This document shows positions 35,193 through 44,317 of a stretch of DNA of 64,000 nt, one piece after another. Under the pieces are notes generated by a model. It was not told the DNA's origin. It did no database searches and saw nothing but the letters and a program-made list of their open reading frames with translations. The DNA is from Lachnospiraceae bacterium MD308 (GTDB lineage: Bacteria > Bacillota > Clostridia > Lachnospirales > Lachnospiraceae), in NCBI GenBank assembly GCA_010206225.2, contig VIQU02000010.1:1-64000 (forward strand), in the 5' to 3' direction. The translations under genes and the position numbers were made by a program. Within the stretch, counting starts at the first letter, position 1, and each line of letters starts with the position of its first letter.

Positions 35193-35220
35193 CCTCTTTT
35201 TATTATGCATATATACCAGA

Positions 35221-36537
35221 CTATTCTCCCTGCTCAGCTTTGACTTCTTCCGCTGCTTTCTGAACATCTTTCATAACATCCTCTGCAGATTTCCCATCAA
35301 GTCCTTCCTGGAGACTTGTCATATACTGATCTGCAACCTTAGCTTCAACTGCACAGTCAAGCCAGTCTGCAATGTTTGTATAAACTTCCGCCTCTTTATA
35401 AGCCTCTGCAAGTGCTTCTGTCGCATTATCTTCTGTAATTCCTCCAACCAATGCATTAGGAAGCCCTGCTTCTTTTGTCTGCTTGTCAGCCTGCTCCTTG
35501 CCTGTCATAAATTTTAAGAACTTGATCGCTTCCTCTGGATGCGCGCAATTACTGGAAACCAGCCATGCTTCTCCGCCTCCGCCTACAGTTCCGGCATCTC
35601 CTTTTGCGCCCTCCATGGACGGGATTTTGAAGAATCCCCAGTTTTCAGCTCCCATACCATCGTCATACTGTGTAAACTGCGGAGTTGCATCCAGCATCAT
35701 CGCTGCCTGTCCTGCACAGAACTCTTCACGTACTTGATAGTAGTCTTTAGAATTTACATGGTCTCCAAAATATCCTTTATCATTCAAATCTAAAAATGTC
35801 TGAACTGCCGTCACATAACTCTCATCTGTAAATTCACCTGTTTCCGGATTATAATCTTTTTCCATAATATCTGTAGGAATCATCATTGCATTCAACTGTC
35901 CGATCCACCATGATGCATACCAGGGCGAAGAATTGCCAAATGCGATCGGTGTTACATCTGTCCCTTTCAGCTTTTCACAAACTGCAAGAAATTCATCCCA
36001 TGTTGTCGGAATCTCAATATTATTCTTCTCGAACACTTCTTTGTTATACATCATATACATGATTCCGCTTCTGTATGGAATTGCGTATGTCTTCTTATCA
36101 ACAGTCGTATTATTTAAGAATGCCGGAAGAAAACTGTCCCTCCACTCCGTATCCTCATCCAGATATGGCGTCAGGTCTAATGCCTTTTCTCCACGGGCAA
36201 ATCTCTTTACTCTTTCTCCGGTCCATGACATGTAAATATCAGGCATGTCTCCGCCAGAAGCAATAACGCTCAGCTTATCTTTGATTGCTTCATCTGAAAC
36301 ATTTTCCATCTCGATATTAATATCCGGATTCTCCTCTTCAAAAGCCGCAACAGCGTCTTCAAAATACTTTGCATATGGTTCTTCCGGATATTTATTGAGG
36401 AATTTCAGAGTTACTTCTCCATCACTGCTCTCATCACTTCCACTGTCTGAGCTTCCCGCACCAGAAGTAGCACAGCCGGCTACCATTCCCATTGTCATTG
36501 CTGCCGTCAATAAAATAGCTAAAACTCTTCTTTTCAT
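35221..36537 (-). CDS. Extracellular solute-binding lipoprotein of the ABC importer
   Basis: 438 residues from the ATG at 36537 (MKRRVLAILLTAAMTMGMVAGC), preceded by AAGGAAGG; an open frame from 36606 runs into the kinase gene and is not credible. The lipobox is VAGC. The mature part has the SBP_bac_1 pattern (DIYMSWTGERVKRFA, IPYRSGIMYMMYNKEVFEKN, WLVSSNCAHPEEAIKFLKFM). It delivers the substrate to the two permeases. It is highly acidic, as is common in this family. Confidence 0.9.
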   Translation of the reverse strand: MKRRVLAILLTAAMTMGMVAGCATSGAGSSDSGSDESSDGEVTLKFLNKYPEEPYAKYFEDAVAAFEEENPDINIEMENVSDEAIKDKLSVIASGGDMPDIYMSWTGERVKRFARGEKALDLTPYLDEDTEWRDSFLPAFLNNTTVDKKTYAIPYRSGIMYMMYNKEVFEKNNIEIPTTWDEFLAVCEKLKGTDVTPIAFGNSSPWYASWWIGQLNAMMIPTDIMEKDYNPETGEFTDESYVTAVQTFLDLNDKGYFGDHVNSKDYYQVREEFCAGQAAMMLDATPQFTQYDDGMGAENWGFFKIPSMEGAKGDAGTVGGGGEAWLVSSNCAHPEEAIKFLKFMTGKEQADKQTKEAGLPNALVGGITEDNATEALAEAYKEAEVYTNIADWLDCAVEAKVADQYMTSLQEGLDGKSAEDVMKDVQKAAEEVKAEQGE

Positions 36538-36562
36538 AATTTCCTTCCTTTCTTTAAAAAAC

Positions 36563-37450
36563 TTAAAGATTAATAATTTCAGATAACTGAAACGGATCGA
36601 CGTCATATCCTATTCCTAGTGATCCTTCTTTTGCTACAACTCCTGCCGCGTATTCTGCTGCCTTTGCCATAGCATATTTTATCTTATTCTCAACATTTTC
36701 AGACTCGTCAGTCTGTGCTGATAAATAATTCGTAATAAATGCACTGATATAAGAATCTCCCGCGCCCATTGTATCTACAGGCGTTACCTTACATATTTCC
36801 TGCTCTATAAAGCTCTTGCCATCATATGCTATCGTTGGCGCTCCCCCACGAGTGCCTACCGCGATCTCACATCCATATCCTACTGTCTTTTTAAGAACAT
36901 CTTTCGTCTCCTCCTCTGTCAGATGACTACAGGAGAAAAATGCATACTTAATATATGGAGATATCGACGTAATATCCTTATCTGTGAAATTGTCATAAAA
37001 GTCATAACATATATTGATGTCATTCTTATTGAGCTTTTTTATCTTTTCTAAATTGACTCTCGCTCCCCAACTGATACATGCTACATCAAATGTTTTTATA
37101 TAATCCATTTCTTCCGTTGAAAAAGTAAATGGATAAAGGTCTGTGACACCTTGCTTATTCCAGTCGAGAAACACTCTGTCTCCATCTTTCAGATCAACAA
37201 GCGCATAGCCGCTGGAACCTGATTCATGATGGGAATGAGAAACATCAACTCCCACATTAACTAATGTCTCTTCCAATACAGCTCCAACTTTATCGTCGGC
37301 AAATATTCCCATAAATCCGGCATCCGCTCCTTGAAGCTGAGCATTATAAGCGATATTATATTCGTTGCCCCCTGGGTACATTTTTTTCTTATGGCAATAT
37401 ATATCCATCGTCGCAATACCGATTCCAATAATTCTTACTTTATCTTTCAT
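36563..37450 (-). CDS. frlD: PfkB-family kinase, FrlD-like fructoselysine 6-kinase
   Basis: 295 residues. It starts IIGIGIATMDIY and has YPGGNEYNIAYNAQLQGADAGF near 25-46 and the C-terminal catalytic motif PVDTMGAGDSYISAF near 233. It is a ribokinase-fold sugar kinase. With FrlB and FrlC homologues alongside, phosphorylation of an Amadori compound at C6 is the likely reaction. It is the first gene of the operon, directly behind a promoter and operator. Confidence 0.8.
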   Translation of the reverse strand: MKDKVRIIGIGIATMDIYCHKKKMYPGGNEYNIAYNAQLQGADAGFMGIFADDKVGAVLEETLVNVGVDVSHSHHESGSSGYALVDLKDGDRVFLDWNKQGVTDLYPFTFSTEEMDYIKTFDVACISWGARVNLEKIKKLNKNDINICYDFYDNFTDKDITSISPYIKYAFFSCSHLTEEETKDVLKKTVGYGCEIAVGTRGGAPTIAYDGKSFIEQEICKVTPVDTMGAGDSYISAFITNYLSAQTDESENVENKIKYAMAKAAEYAAGVVAKEGSLGIGYDVDPFQLSEIINL

Positions 37451-37461
37451 TTCGCTTCCAC

Positions 37462-37514
37462 CTTGTATTATCTCGTCTTATAATGAGTTTATATCATTAC
37501 CACTTTCTTGTCAA
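37462..37514 (-). promoter_or_regulatory. Promoter and operator of the frl-type operon
   Basis: Minus-strand TTGACA (37514-37509) lies 15 bp from TATAAA (37493-37488), or 17 bp from TAAACT. A CTTGTATTA motif (plus strand 37462-37470) follows downstream of the -10, close to the ribosome site. The same motif occurs at 37631 and 38402, flanking the regulator gene, so it is the likely binding site of the UTRA regulator. Confidence 0.65.
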
Positions 37515-37579
37515 TATATTTGTCCAATTATATAATTTTTTATATATTTTGTACAAATTTATACACAGCATTTTATGCA

Positions 37580-37608
37580 AAAAGACATTCCATTTGGGAA
37601 TGTCTTTT
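37580..37608 (-). terminator. Terminator of the UTRA regulator gene
   Basis: AAAAGACATTCC (37580-37591) pairs perfectly with GGAATGTCTTTT (37597-37608) around a 5-nt loop. It separates the regulator gene from the downstream operon. Confidence 0.8.
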
Positions 37609-37630
37609 ATAATCTATGCCTTTTCGCAAA

Positions 37631-37656
37631 CTTGTATTAACTCATATTAATTCATT
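37631..37656. promoter_or_regulatory. Second CTTGTATTA operator-like site
   Basis: CTTGTATTA (37631-37639) followed by ACTCATATTAATTCA, similar in layout to the sites at 37462 and 38402. It lies just past the regulator stop codon and may act as an auxiliary operator for looping. Confidence 0.45.
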
Positions 37657-38384
37657 TACACATACCATTTAAAAAATCTGTCGTTATCCCCCCTTACAAT
37701 ATCTTTCACTGTATGTACCGGCTCACCGTTCATATCAAATACGCACATTTCACTCTCTATCACAGGAGTTCCCGGAGAAAGCTCCAGATAGTCCGCGATC
37801 TCTGGTGTCGCAAATGTAATTCTTACGCTTCTTCTCCCTTTATTAGACGGCACTACTTTATATTTTGTCTGTAAGATTTCATACAAAGATTTTGAAAGAT
37901 CCTCAGAAACTAATCCTCGGTAATCTACTGACAGATGATTTTCTTCAATTACCATCGGAACACCATTTACGCTTCTTAAGCGCTTGACTACCATAATCTC
38001 GCCCTCGCCAGGAATCTTAAAAAATTCCCTGTCTATCTCGGACGGTCTGTCTTCTACACATGCTTTTAACACTTTAGATGAAATCTCAACTCCCTGTATT
38101 CTCGCATCTTCGCTGAAGCTGGTTACCCCGATCGGAAGGCGGAGCATATCTGACTGCGCCACAAAACTTCCCTTTCCCTGTACTTTAATGATATATCCCT
38201 CTGTCTCTAACTCTGCCATGGCATTGCGGATCGTGACGCGGCTCATGCTATATTCCTTTTGCATCTGTGTCTCGGAGGGCAGCTTATCACCTGGTTTCAA
38301 AATTCCTGTCCGAATATCCTTTTTTACTTTATTTTTTACCTGCAAATAAAGCGGAGTAGAATCATTTTTTAAAAATACACCCAT
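37656..38384 (-). CDS. GntR-family regulator with UTRA domain (FrlR-like)
   Basis: 242 residues from the ATG at 38384 (MGVFLKNDSTPLYLQ), preceded by AGAGG; the longer frame to 38441 lacks a ribosome site. The winged helix is at about 8-70 (GILKPGDKLPSETQMQ, EYSMSRVTIRNAMAELETEGYI) and the UTRA effector domain at about 90-235. It probably represses the adjacent Amadori operon until a phosphorylated intermediate is present, as FrlR does in other bacteria. This is inferred from context. Confidence 0.85.
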   Translation of the reverse strand: MGVFLKNDSTPLYLQVKNKVKKDIRTGILKPGDKLPSETQMQKEYSMSRVTIRNAMAELETEGYIIKVQGKGSFVAQSDMLRLPIGVTSFSEDARIQGVEISSKVLKACVEDRPSEIDREFFKIPGEGEIMVVKRLRSVNGVPMVIEENHLSVDYRGLVSEDLSKSLYEILQTKYKVVPSNKGRRSVRITFATPEIADYLELSPGTPVIESEMCVFDMNGEPVHTVKDIVRGDNDRFFKWYV

Positions 38385-38401
38385 AAACATACCTCTGTTT
38401 C

Positions 38402-38423
38402 CTTGTATTAAGACACGTATTAA
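38402..38423. promoter_or_regulatory. Operator-like site upstream of the UTRA regulator
   Basis: CTTGTATTAAGACACGTATT (38402-38421) contains two GTATTA half-sites spaced 12 bp. It starts 18 bp upstream of the regulator start codon and shares CTTGTATTA with the sites at 37462 and 37631, consistent with autoregulation. Confidence 0.55.
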
Positions 38424-38650
38424 CACATCTCTTATTATCATATATTACTTTTCATATATTTTCAAGTATTGCTTTTATATCGCTTTATAAATGCCATTGA
38501 TCTTAACTTTTATTATTATTTGTATCAGAATGTCTTAAGACGTATTTAACTTTTAAAATTGGCACAAAAATACAGTAAGGGGCTGTCTATTCTCCGACAA
38601 CCCCATTCTGTCTGTTATTTTTTGATCACACTGCTTTATTACGTATTTCC

Positions 38651-39418
38651 TTACACCCGTGCAACTACTGGTTTCGCCCCCTCGAAAAAGACAATCATAA
38701 TGGGAGTTTCTGGCTGTATATCTTCCTCGTTTGTCTTAATCTTCATCTGTTTTCCGCAAAATGTTCCTTTCCCCTTATAATTAATTACGGTATCCGCCAC
38801 TCCAATCTCCCAGAGAAGTTCTATTTCCCTTTTATTATTCAACATCTGAACATAACTTCTCAGTATTATCAGAACCGCTGCCACTGCCAAAGCTATCCAC
38901 ACACCTCTCTCCACGCTGTGCGCCATAAACGCCACTCCGACAGCTAGGATGAATCCGCTGTTATTCATAGCTCCGATTCCGCCACTCCAGTTCTTTCCAT
39001 ACACCCAGGCAATCCCCATATCATTGTGCTTCTCCCATGCGCATAAAATAAATCCATATATGAGGACTGCCCCTCCAACATAATTCAGTATGAGCTCCTT
39101 CATATCGTCTATCTCTATTTCTATTAATGCCCATCTCCCTAACAGCAAAACAATGACGCATCCCAAAAACCACAAAGCCATATGTAAATCCAGTACATCT
39201 CTATACAACTGGTTCATCGCACTTCCCGCCTCATCCGGATCTCCCATCTGCCTTACAGCCTCATCCTCAGCCTCAGCCTCAGCCTCTCTCATGCCTGATT
39301 CCATAAGCGCCTCCTTACAGTCCTCGATGTGGTCTTGGTATTCCCTCATAATATCTCTTCTTATCTTAGAATTTTCGATATGTTTCGTCAGTATCTGTAA
39401 ATATTTATCAGCCTTCAA
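38651..39418 (-). CDS. HAAS-type (permease prefix domain) membrane protein
   Basis: 255 residues. The N-terminal 70 residues resemble the HAAS signalling domain (YLQILTKHIENSKIRRDIMREYQDHIEDCKEAL, then VRQMGDPDEAGSAMNQ). Several membrane segments follow (about 82-95, 108-125, 145-165, 170-185), then a soluble C-terminal domain. HAAS proteins are nearly always coupled to a PadR gene, as here (11-bp overlap). A run of Glu-Ala dipeptides near residue 46 comes from a 6-bp repeat in the DNA. The function is unknown; an accessory membrane sensor is a reasonable guess. Confidence 0.75.
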   Translation of the reverse strand: MKADKYLQILTKHIENSKIRRDIMREYQDHIEDCKEALMESGMREAEAEAEDEAVRQMGDPDEAGSAMNQLYRDVLDLHMALWFLGCVIVLLLGRWALIEIEIDDMKELILNYVGGAVLIYGFILCAWEKHNDMGIAWVYGKNWSGGIGAMNNSGFILAVGVAFMAHSVERGVWIALAVAAVLIILRSYVQMLNNKREIELLWEIGVADTVINYKGKGTFCGKQMKIKTNEEDIQPETPIMIVFFEGAKPVVARV

Positions 39419-39746
39419 AGCTCACACCCCCTATCATCATGTTTACTACACTTGCGTAAGTGTGCCACTCTTTAATCATCCTATCAAGGTATTTCCATCC
39501 GCTCGGCGTAATCTGATAGTATTTTCGAAGTTTGCCGTTTACCTCCTTATCATACCCTTTCAGATAACCTCCCTTCACCAGACTATGGAGCAGCGGATAA
39601 AGCGTTCCTACCTTTAGTTCAAATACATTGTTAGAGCGTTTAGATAATGTATCGATCATCTCATATCCATACATATCCTTTTCTGACAACAGTTTTAAAA
39701 TCAGCATGGACGTATTGCCTGAAACAGGATTTTTGCTTACTGTCAT
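39408..39746 (-). CDS. PadR-family transcriptional regulator
   Basis: 112 residues from the ATG at 39746, preceded by GGGAGGTG; an earlier frame start at 39776 has none. The winged helix includes LILKLLSEKDMYGYEMIDTL, then the hallmark FELKVGTLYPLLHSLVKGGYLKGY, then RKYYQITPSGWKYL. It probably represses its own promoter and the HAAS gene that overlaps its end. Confidence 0.9.
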   Translation of the reverse strand: MTVSKNPVSGNTSMLILKLLSEKDMYGYEMIDTLSKRSNNVFELKVGTLYPLLHSLVKGGYLKGYDKEVNGKLRKYYQITPSGWKYLDRMIKEWHTYASVVNMMIGGVSFEG

Positions 39747-39781
39747 GTTGCTCACCTCCCTTGTGATTTGATTCAATTTTA

Positions 39782-39852
39782 ATATATTTTGTCTGTCAAT
39801 ATATATCGACTATCGTTATATTAATAGTACATTGACAATCGATATATGTCAA
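39782..39852 (-). promoter_or_regulatory. PadR promoter with ATATATCGA-type repeats
   Basis: Minus-strand TTGACA (39852-39847), 17 bp, TACTAT (39829-39824) is a good promoter. ATCGATATATG (39838-39848) and ATATATCGA (39801-39809) form an interrupted dyad around it. PadR repressors commonly bind such ATCGAT/ATAT dyads over their own promoter. Confidence 0.6.
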
Positions 39853-39974
39853 CACTTTTTTGCGCTTTTCATAAAATTTTTCAATAGGACATAAATGCAC
39901 CGCATATCTCGTCATAATTGACAACAACATATGCGGTGCATAATTCTCTGTTCCAAAACAGAAATATTATTTAA

Positions 39975-40634
39975 TTACTCTTTCTCACTATAATGATGCG
40001 CTTCTTCGAGCATCATGTCTTTTACTTTCATCAGACGAATCTGTGAACTTCTCTCGTTCTCATCCAGCTTCATCGTGATATATTTGATCGTCTCCTGAGC
40101 CTCCGGAATTGTTACATGCTCTAATGCATTTACACGGCGTCTGGTCTTTTCTATCTCAGCCGCCATAAGCTGGCACGCTTTTTCCGTCTCCGCAAGTCTT
40201 AACATATCCGGCAGGATATCCGCCAATGATTTTACAGCGCCGTCAAGGTCGCTGGACGTAAATGCAAATCCATAGGAATAGATATCATTCACATCCGCGG
40301 TTCTTGTTGTAGTATTAAAAACTGGAATATTAACACTCATGACATTCTTCTGTCCTACTTCAAGATTAACCTCCTGTTTCGGCGCCATCAATGCCGTATT
40401 CAGCGTAGCTTCATCCATTCCGGCTTTCGCTATGACAAAATTCTTATTCGCAGAGAGGATTCCGGCTTCTACTTTCTGACGGAGCGCCATATTCTCCTTA
40501 ACCAGCTCAAGGAACTGACGCATAAGCTCGTCGCGCTTATCCTTCAGGAGCTTATGTCCCCTTCTGGCTGTGACAAGCTTTTTCTTCGTCTTGGTAAGCT
40601 CCATACGGGTAGGAGTTATCTGCTTAGATGCCAT
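39975..40634 (-). CDS. ntpD: V-type ATP synthase subunit D
   Basis: 219 residues with the subunit D pattern: TPTRMELTKTKKKLVTARRGHKLLKDKRDEL at the N-terminus, a long coiled coil, and RRVNALEHVTIPEAQETIKYI near 170-190. It forms the central rotor stalk of the V1 part. It is the last gene of the ntp operon and is separated from ntpB by an unusual 200-bp repeat-rich spacer. Confidence 0.93.
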   Translation of the reverse strand: MASKQITPTRMELTKTKKKLVTARRGHKLLKDKRDELMRQFLELVKENMALRQKVEAGILSANKNFVIAKAGMDEATLNTALMAPKQEVNLEVGQKNVMSVNIPVFNTTTRTADVNDIYSYGFAFTSSDLDGAVKSLADILPDMLRLAETEKACQLMAAEIEKTRRRVNALEHVTIPEAQETIKYITMKLDENERSSQIRLMKVKDMMLEEAHHYSEKE

Positions 40635-40663
40635 TTCTTACCTCCTTCTTGTTTTCGCCTCTT

Positions 40664-40763
40664 AGCTCGATTCCGCTTCGCTTCATCTCGCTGCGGGCTG
40701 ACGCAAATTTCTCCGCCATGCCAGCTCGATTCCGCTTCGCTTCATCTCGCTGCGGGCTGACGC
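40664..40763. repeat. Perfect 41-bp direct repeat in the ntpB-ntpD spacer
   Basis: The 41-bp sequence at 40664-40704 (starts AGCTCGATTCCGCTTCGC, ends GCGGGCTGACGC) is repeated without change at 40723-40763 (period 59 bp). It is GC-rich compared with the surroundings. It is internally repetitive (CTTCG, CTCG steps) and could fold. It resembles an interspersed intergenic element rather than coding DNA. Confidence 0.75.
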
Positions 40764-40778
40764 CCTATACATCTGCAC

Positions 40779-40818
40779 AAAAGTAATCATCTGCAAGCAA
40801 GCTTGCATGATTACTTTT
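40779..40818. repeat. Large imperfect palindrome in the ntpB-ntpD spacer
   Basis: AAAAGTAATCAT (40779-40790) pairs with ATGATTACTTTT (40807-40818). Inside, GCAAGC (40793-40798) pairs with GCTTGC (40801-40806), leaving a 2-nt bulge. GCACA/TGTGC flanks extend the symmetry. It could terminate or process the ntp message 18 bp after the ntpB stop codon. Confidence 0.7.
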
Positions 40819-40835
40819 ATGCATCTGTGCATGGC

Positions 40836-42209
40836 TTACTGCTTTCCATAGTACATGTCTAAGAACTTGTCATCGATACGTTTTAACTCTGCTCTTGGCA
40901 GCATAGAAAGTAACTTCCAGCCAATGGCCAGCGTCTCTTCTATAGAGCGGTCATTGGTATAGCCCTGAGATACATATTCTTTTTCAAAAGCTTCCGCAAA
41001 CTCTGCGTACTTAAGGTCAATCTCTGTCAATGCTGCTTCTCCGAGAATTGTCATAAGCTCTTTTGCATCTTTACCGCGGGAATATGCCGCGAACAACTGG
41101 TTCATAGTATTCGCATGGTCTGCTCTTGTCTTGCCCTCACCGATACCTTTATCTTTCAAACGGGAAAGCGACGGCAGTACGTCGATCGGCGGCTGAAGAC
41201 CTTTACGATACAATTCACGGCTTAAGATTACCTGTCCCTCTGTGATATATCCTGTAAGGTCAGGAATCGGATGAGTCTTGTCATCCTCCGGCATGGTCAG
41301 GATCGGAATCATCGTGATACTGCCGTTCTTGCCTCTCTGACGTCCGGCTCTTTCATACATCGTAGCAAGGTCTGTATACATATAACCCGGATATCCACGA
41401 CGTCCCGGCACTTCCTTCTTTGCCGCCGAAATCTCACGGAGCGCGTCTGCGTAGTTCGTAATATCGGTAAGGATTACCAATACGTGCATATCCTTCTCAA
41501 ACGCAAGATACTCTGCTGCCGTAAGCGCCATACGAGGCGTAGAAATACGCTCAACAGCCGGGTCATTCGCCAGATTGATGAACAATACTGTTCTGTCGAT
41601 GGCTCCTGTCTCCTTAAAGGATTCGATAAAGTAGTTAGACTCCTCAAAAGTAATACCCATAGCAGCAAATACAACGGCAAAGTTCTCATCTGTACCGCGA
41701 ACCTTAGCCTGTCTTGCAATCTGTGCAGCAAGCTGTGAATGCGGCAGACCGGAACAGGAGAAGATTGGAAGCTTCTGTCCACGAACAAGCGTATTCAGAC
41801 CATCAATAGCAGATACACCTGTCTGGATGAACTCCTCAGGGTAAACTCTGGCTGCCGGATTCATAGGCAGACCGTTGATATCTCTTCTTTCCTCCGGCAA
41901 GATCTCCGGACCGTCGTCAATCGGACGTCCCAGTCCGTCAAAGACACGGCCAAGCATATCGCCCGATACGCCCAGTTCCATGCTTCGTCCAAGGAAACGT
42001 ACTTTACTGTTGCTTAAGTTGATGCCGGCAGCATTCTCATAGAGCTGTACGACTACATCACTGCCATCTACTTCAAGTACCTTGCAGCGACGTCTCTCGC
42101 CGCTCGCAAGTTCAATCTCTCCAAGTTCATCAAATGCGACGCCTTCTACACCCTTTACCATCATCAGCGGTCCGGCAACTTCCTGTATGGTTCTATATTC
42201 TTTTGGCAT
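40836..42209 (-). CDS. ntpB: V-type ATP synthase subunit B
   Basis: 457 residues. It begins with the beta barrel ([25 protein letters not shown]) and carries [16 protein letters not shown] near 152, a degenerate P-loop as expected for the non-catalytic subunit, and [23 protein letters not shown] near 295. It forms the V1 hexamer with NtpA. The start codon overlaps the ntpA stop by one base (TAATG-type coupling). Confidence 0.95.
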   Translation of the reverse strand: MPKEYRTIQEVAGPLMMVKGVEGVAFDELGEIELASGERRRCKVLEVDGSDVVVQLYENAAGINLSNSKVRFLGRSMELGVSGDMLGRVFDGLGRPIDDGPEILPEERRDINGLPMNPAARVYPEEFIQTGVSAIDGLNTLVRGQKLPIFSCSGLPHSQLAAQIARQAKVRGTDENFAVVFAAMGITFEESNYFIESFKETGAIDRTVLFINLANDPAVERISTPRMALTAAEYLAFEKDMHVLVILTDITNYADALREISAAKKEVPGRRGYPGYMYTDLATMYERAGRQRGKNGSITMIPILTMPEDDKTHPIPDLTGYITEGQVILSRELYRKGLQPPIDVLPSLSRLKDKGIGEGKTRADHANTMNQLFAAYSRGKDAKELMTILGEAALTEIDLKYAEFAEAFEKEYVSQGYTNDRSIEETLAIGWKLLSMLPRAELKRIDDKFLDMYYGKQ

Positions 42210-43978
42210 TAGAAGTCCTCCTTCCCGAATGTATCAGCAATCTCAACGCTTAATTCATTCATGATTTTTTCATACTCTGTCTCGATATTCTCGGTTGTCG
42301 TATATTTGTAACGACCGATTCTCTCTCTTACGTTCATAACAAGCAGTTCTTTCATGGAAGCGCCCTTATTTAACGCCTCTGTAGCCTGCTCGTAGAAAGC
42401 AAGCACCAGCTTCATCATCAGATACTGCTTTCTGAGAGGTGTATAAGTATCTACCTCATGGAAGGAGTTCTGATGCAGGAAGTCTTCGCGGATAGATCTT
42501 GCCGCTTCCATCTTCAGACGATCGCCCGGCGACAGAGCGTCCATACCTACCATCTGCACGATTTCTTCCAGAGCCGCTTCTTCTGTCAGAAGACTCATCA
42601 TCTTCTGACGATCTTCCATCCAGTCCTCCGCTACTGTGCTATTGAACCAGTCATGCATATTATCAAGATACAAGGAATAGCTCGTCAGCCAGTTGATAGC
42701 CGGGAAATGTCTCTTGTATGCCAAAGCTGCATCCAGTCCCCAGAATACCTTTACAATACGAAGTGTCGCCTGCGATACCGGCTCAGAAGTATCACCACCC
42801 GGAGGGGATACGGCGCCGATAACGGAAAGCGCTCCTTCTCTTGCATCTTTGCCAAGAGAAATCACACGTCCCGCTCTCTCGTAAAACTCTGCCAGACGAG
42901 AACCAAGGTATGCCGGATAACCTTCCTCACCGGGCATCTCCTCAAGACGTCCTGACATCTCACGGAGCGCCTCTGCCCAACGTGATGTAGAGTCCGCCAT
43001 AAGCGCTACAGAATATCCCATATCACGGAAATACTCTGCAATTGTAATACCTGTATAAATGGATGCCTCACGGGCTGCGAAAGGCATATCCGATGTGTTG
43101 GCGATCAAAACCGTTCTTTCCATAAGAGAACGTCCCGTCTTCGGATCCTTCAGTTCCGGGAACTCATTCAGAACGTCCGTCATCTCATTACCACGCTCGC
43201 CGCATCCAATATATACAACGATGTCGGCTTCCGCCCACTTTGCAAGCTGATGCTGGATCACTGTCTTACCGCTTCCGAATGGCCCAGGAACGGCTGCAAC
43301 ACCGCCCTTTGCGATCGGAAAGAAGGTATCGACAACACGCTGTCCTGTAACAAGCGGAGCATCAAGCGGCAGCTTCTTTACATAAGGTCTTCCTCTTCGT
43401 ACCGGCCACTTCTGCATCATCGTAATCTCTTTGTCGCCATCCTTTGTTGTAACTACTGCGACAGTCTCTTCAACAGTGAATTCACCGGATTTAATCTCTT
43501 TTACAGTACCTTCTACTCCATAAGGCACCATAATCTTCTGTGTAACAACGGCTGTCTCCTGAACGGTGCCAAGCACGTCGCCTGCTTCCACCTCATCGCC
43601 GGCCTTTGCCACCGGGACAAACTCCCATTTCTTATCTCTTTTCAGGGAAGCAACTTCTACGCCACGCTGTAAGTTGTTTCCGGATATCTTCATAATATCA
43701 TCAAGCGGACGCTGGATACCATCGTAAATACTTGTGATAAGGCCAGGCCCCAATTCAACAGACATCGGAGCTCCTGTAGATTCTACCGGCTCGCCAGGCC
43801 CAAGACCTGATGTCTCCTCATATACCTGAATGGATGCCTCATCTCCGTGCATCTCGATAATCTCTCCAATCAGACGCTGCTTGCTGACACGCACAACGTC
43901 AGACATATTGGCATCACGCATACCAGATGCGATAACCAATGGTCCCGCTACTTTTTTAATCGTACCTGTACTATTCAT
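42209..43978 (-). CDS. ntpA: V-type ATP synthase subunit A
   Basis: 589 residues. The catalytic P-loop is [17 protein letters not shown] near 233. The 'non-homologous region' typical of subunit A lies at about 115-185. [22 protein letters not shown] near 396 is also conserved. It hydrolyses or makes ATP in V1. It is encoded between ntpF and ntpB as in other clostridia. Confidence 0.96.
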   Translation of the reverse strand: MNSTGTIKKVAGPLVIASGMRDANMSDVVRVSKQRLIGEIIEMHGDEASIQVYEETSGLGPGEPVESTGAPMSVELGPGLITSIYDGIQRPLDDIMKISGNNLQRGVEVASLKRDKKWEFVPVAKAGDEVEAGDVLGTVQETAVVTQKIMVPYGVEGTVKEIKSGEFTVEETVAVVTTKDGDKEITMMQKWPVRRGRPYVKKLPLDAPLVTGQRVVDTFFPIAKGGVAAVPGPFGSGKTVIQHQLAKWAEADIVVYIGCGERGNEMTDVLNEFPELKDPKTGRSLMERTVLIANTSDMPFAAREASIYTGITIAEYFRDMGYSVALMADSTSRWAEALREMSGRLEEMPGEEGYPAYLGSRLAEFYERAGRVISLGKDAREGALSVIGAVSPPGGDTSEPVSQATLRIVKVFWGLDAALAYKRHFPAINWLTSYSLYLDNMHDWFNSTVAEDWMEDRQKMMSLLTEEAALEEIVQMVGMDALSPGDRLKMEAARSIREDFLHQNSFHEVDTYTPLRKQYLMMKLVLAFYEQATEALNKGASMKELLVMNVRERIGRYKYTTTENIETEYEKIMNELSVEIADTFGKEDF

Positions 43979-43996
43979 TTGAGCGAATCAACCTCC

Positions 43997-44317
43997 TTAT
44001 TGGTTACTGAACAGGATATCAGAGCCGACCGCAACCTCAACTGACTTCTTAACTCCCGTTATACCTGCTCCGGTATTGCCTGAAATACCTGGAATCTGGA
44101 TAATGGCCGGTGTAAGCTGCTCCTGATATCTTGAAATTTCATGTTTAAGCTCCGCAGCCCAGGCTTCTGTAATATAGATAATTCCATATCCGCCGCCTGC
44201 AAGCTTTGCGAGCGTCTCTGTAGCTTCGTCACGGGTATTTACCGGGAATGTGTCAAGACCCAGCGTAGCGAACCCATAGATACTGTCATAATCGCCCAAT
44301 ACTGCAATCTTATACAT
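43997..44317 (-). CDS. ntpF: V-type ATP synthase subunit F
   Basis: 106 residues: IAVLGDYDSIYGFATLGLDTFPV at the start, YGIIYITEAWAAEL near 54-67 and PAIIQIPGISGNTGAGITGVKKSVEVAVG at the end, all typical of subunit F (NtpG in Enterococcus nomenclature). It binds subunit D in the rotor. It overlaps ntpC by 8 bp. Confidence 0.92.
   Translation of the reverse strand: MYKIAVLGDYDSIYGFATLGLDTFPVNTRDEATETLAKLAGGGYGIIYITEAWAAELKHEISRYQEQLTPAIIQIPGISGNTGAGITGVKKSVEVAVGSDILFSNQ

Noticed and set aside
40664-40763. Two 41-bp repeats as a minimal CRISPR
   Set aside because: Only two copies with an 18-bp gap, and no cas genes in the window.
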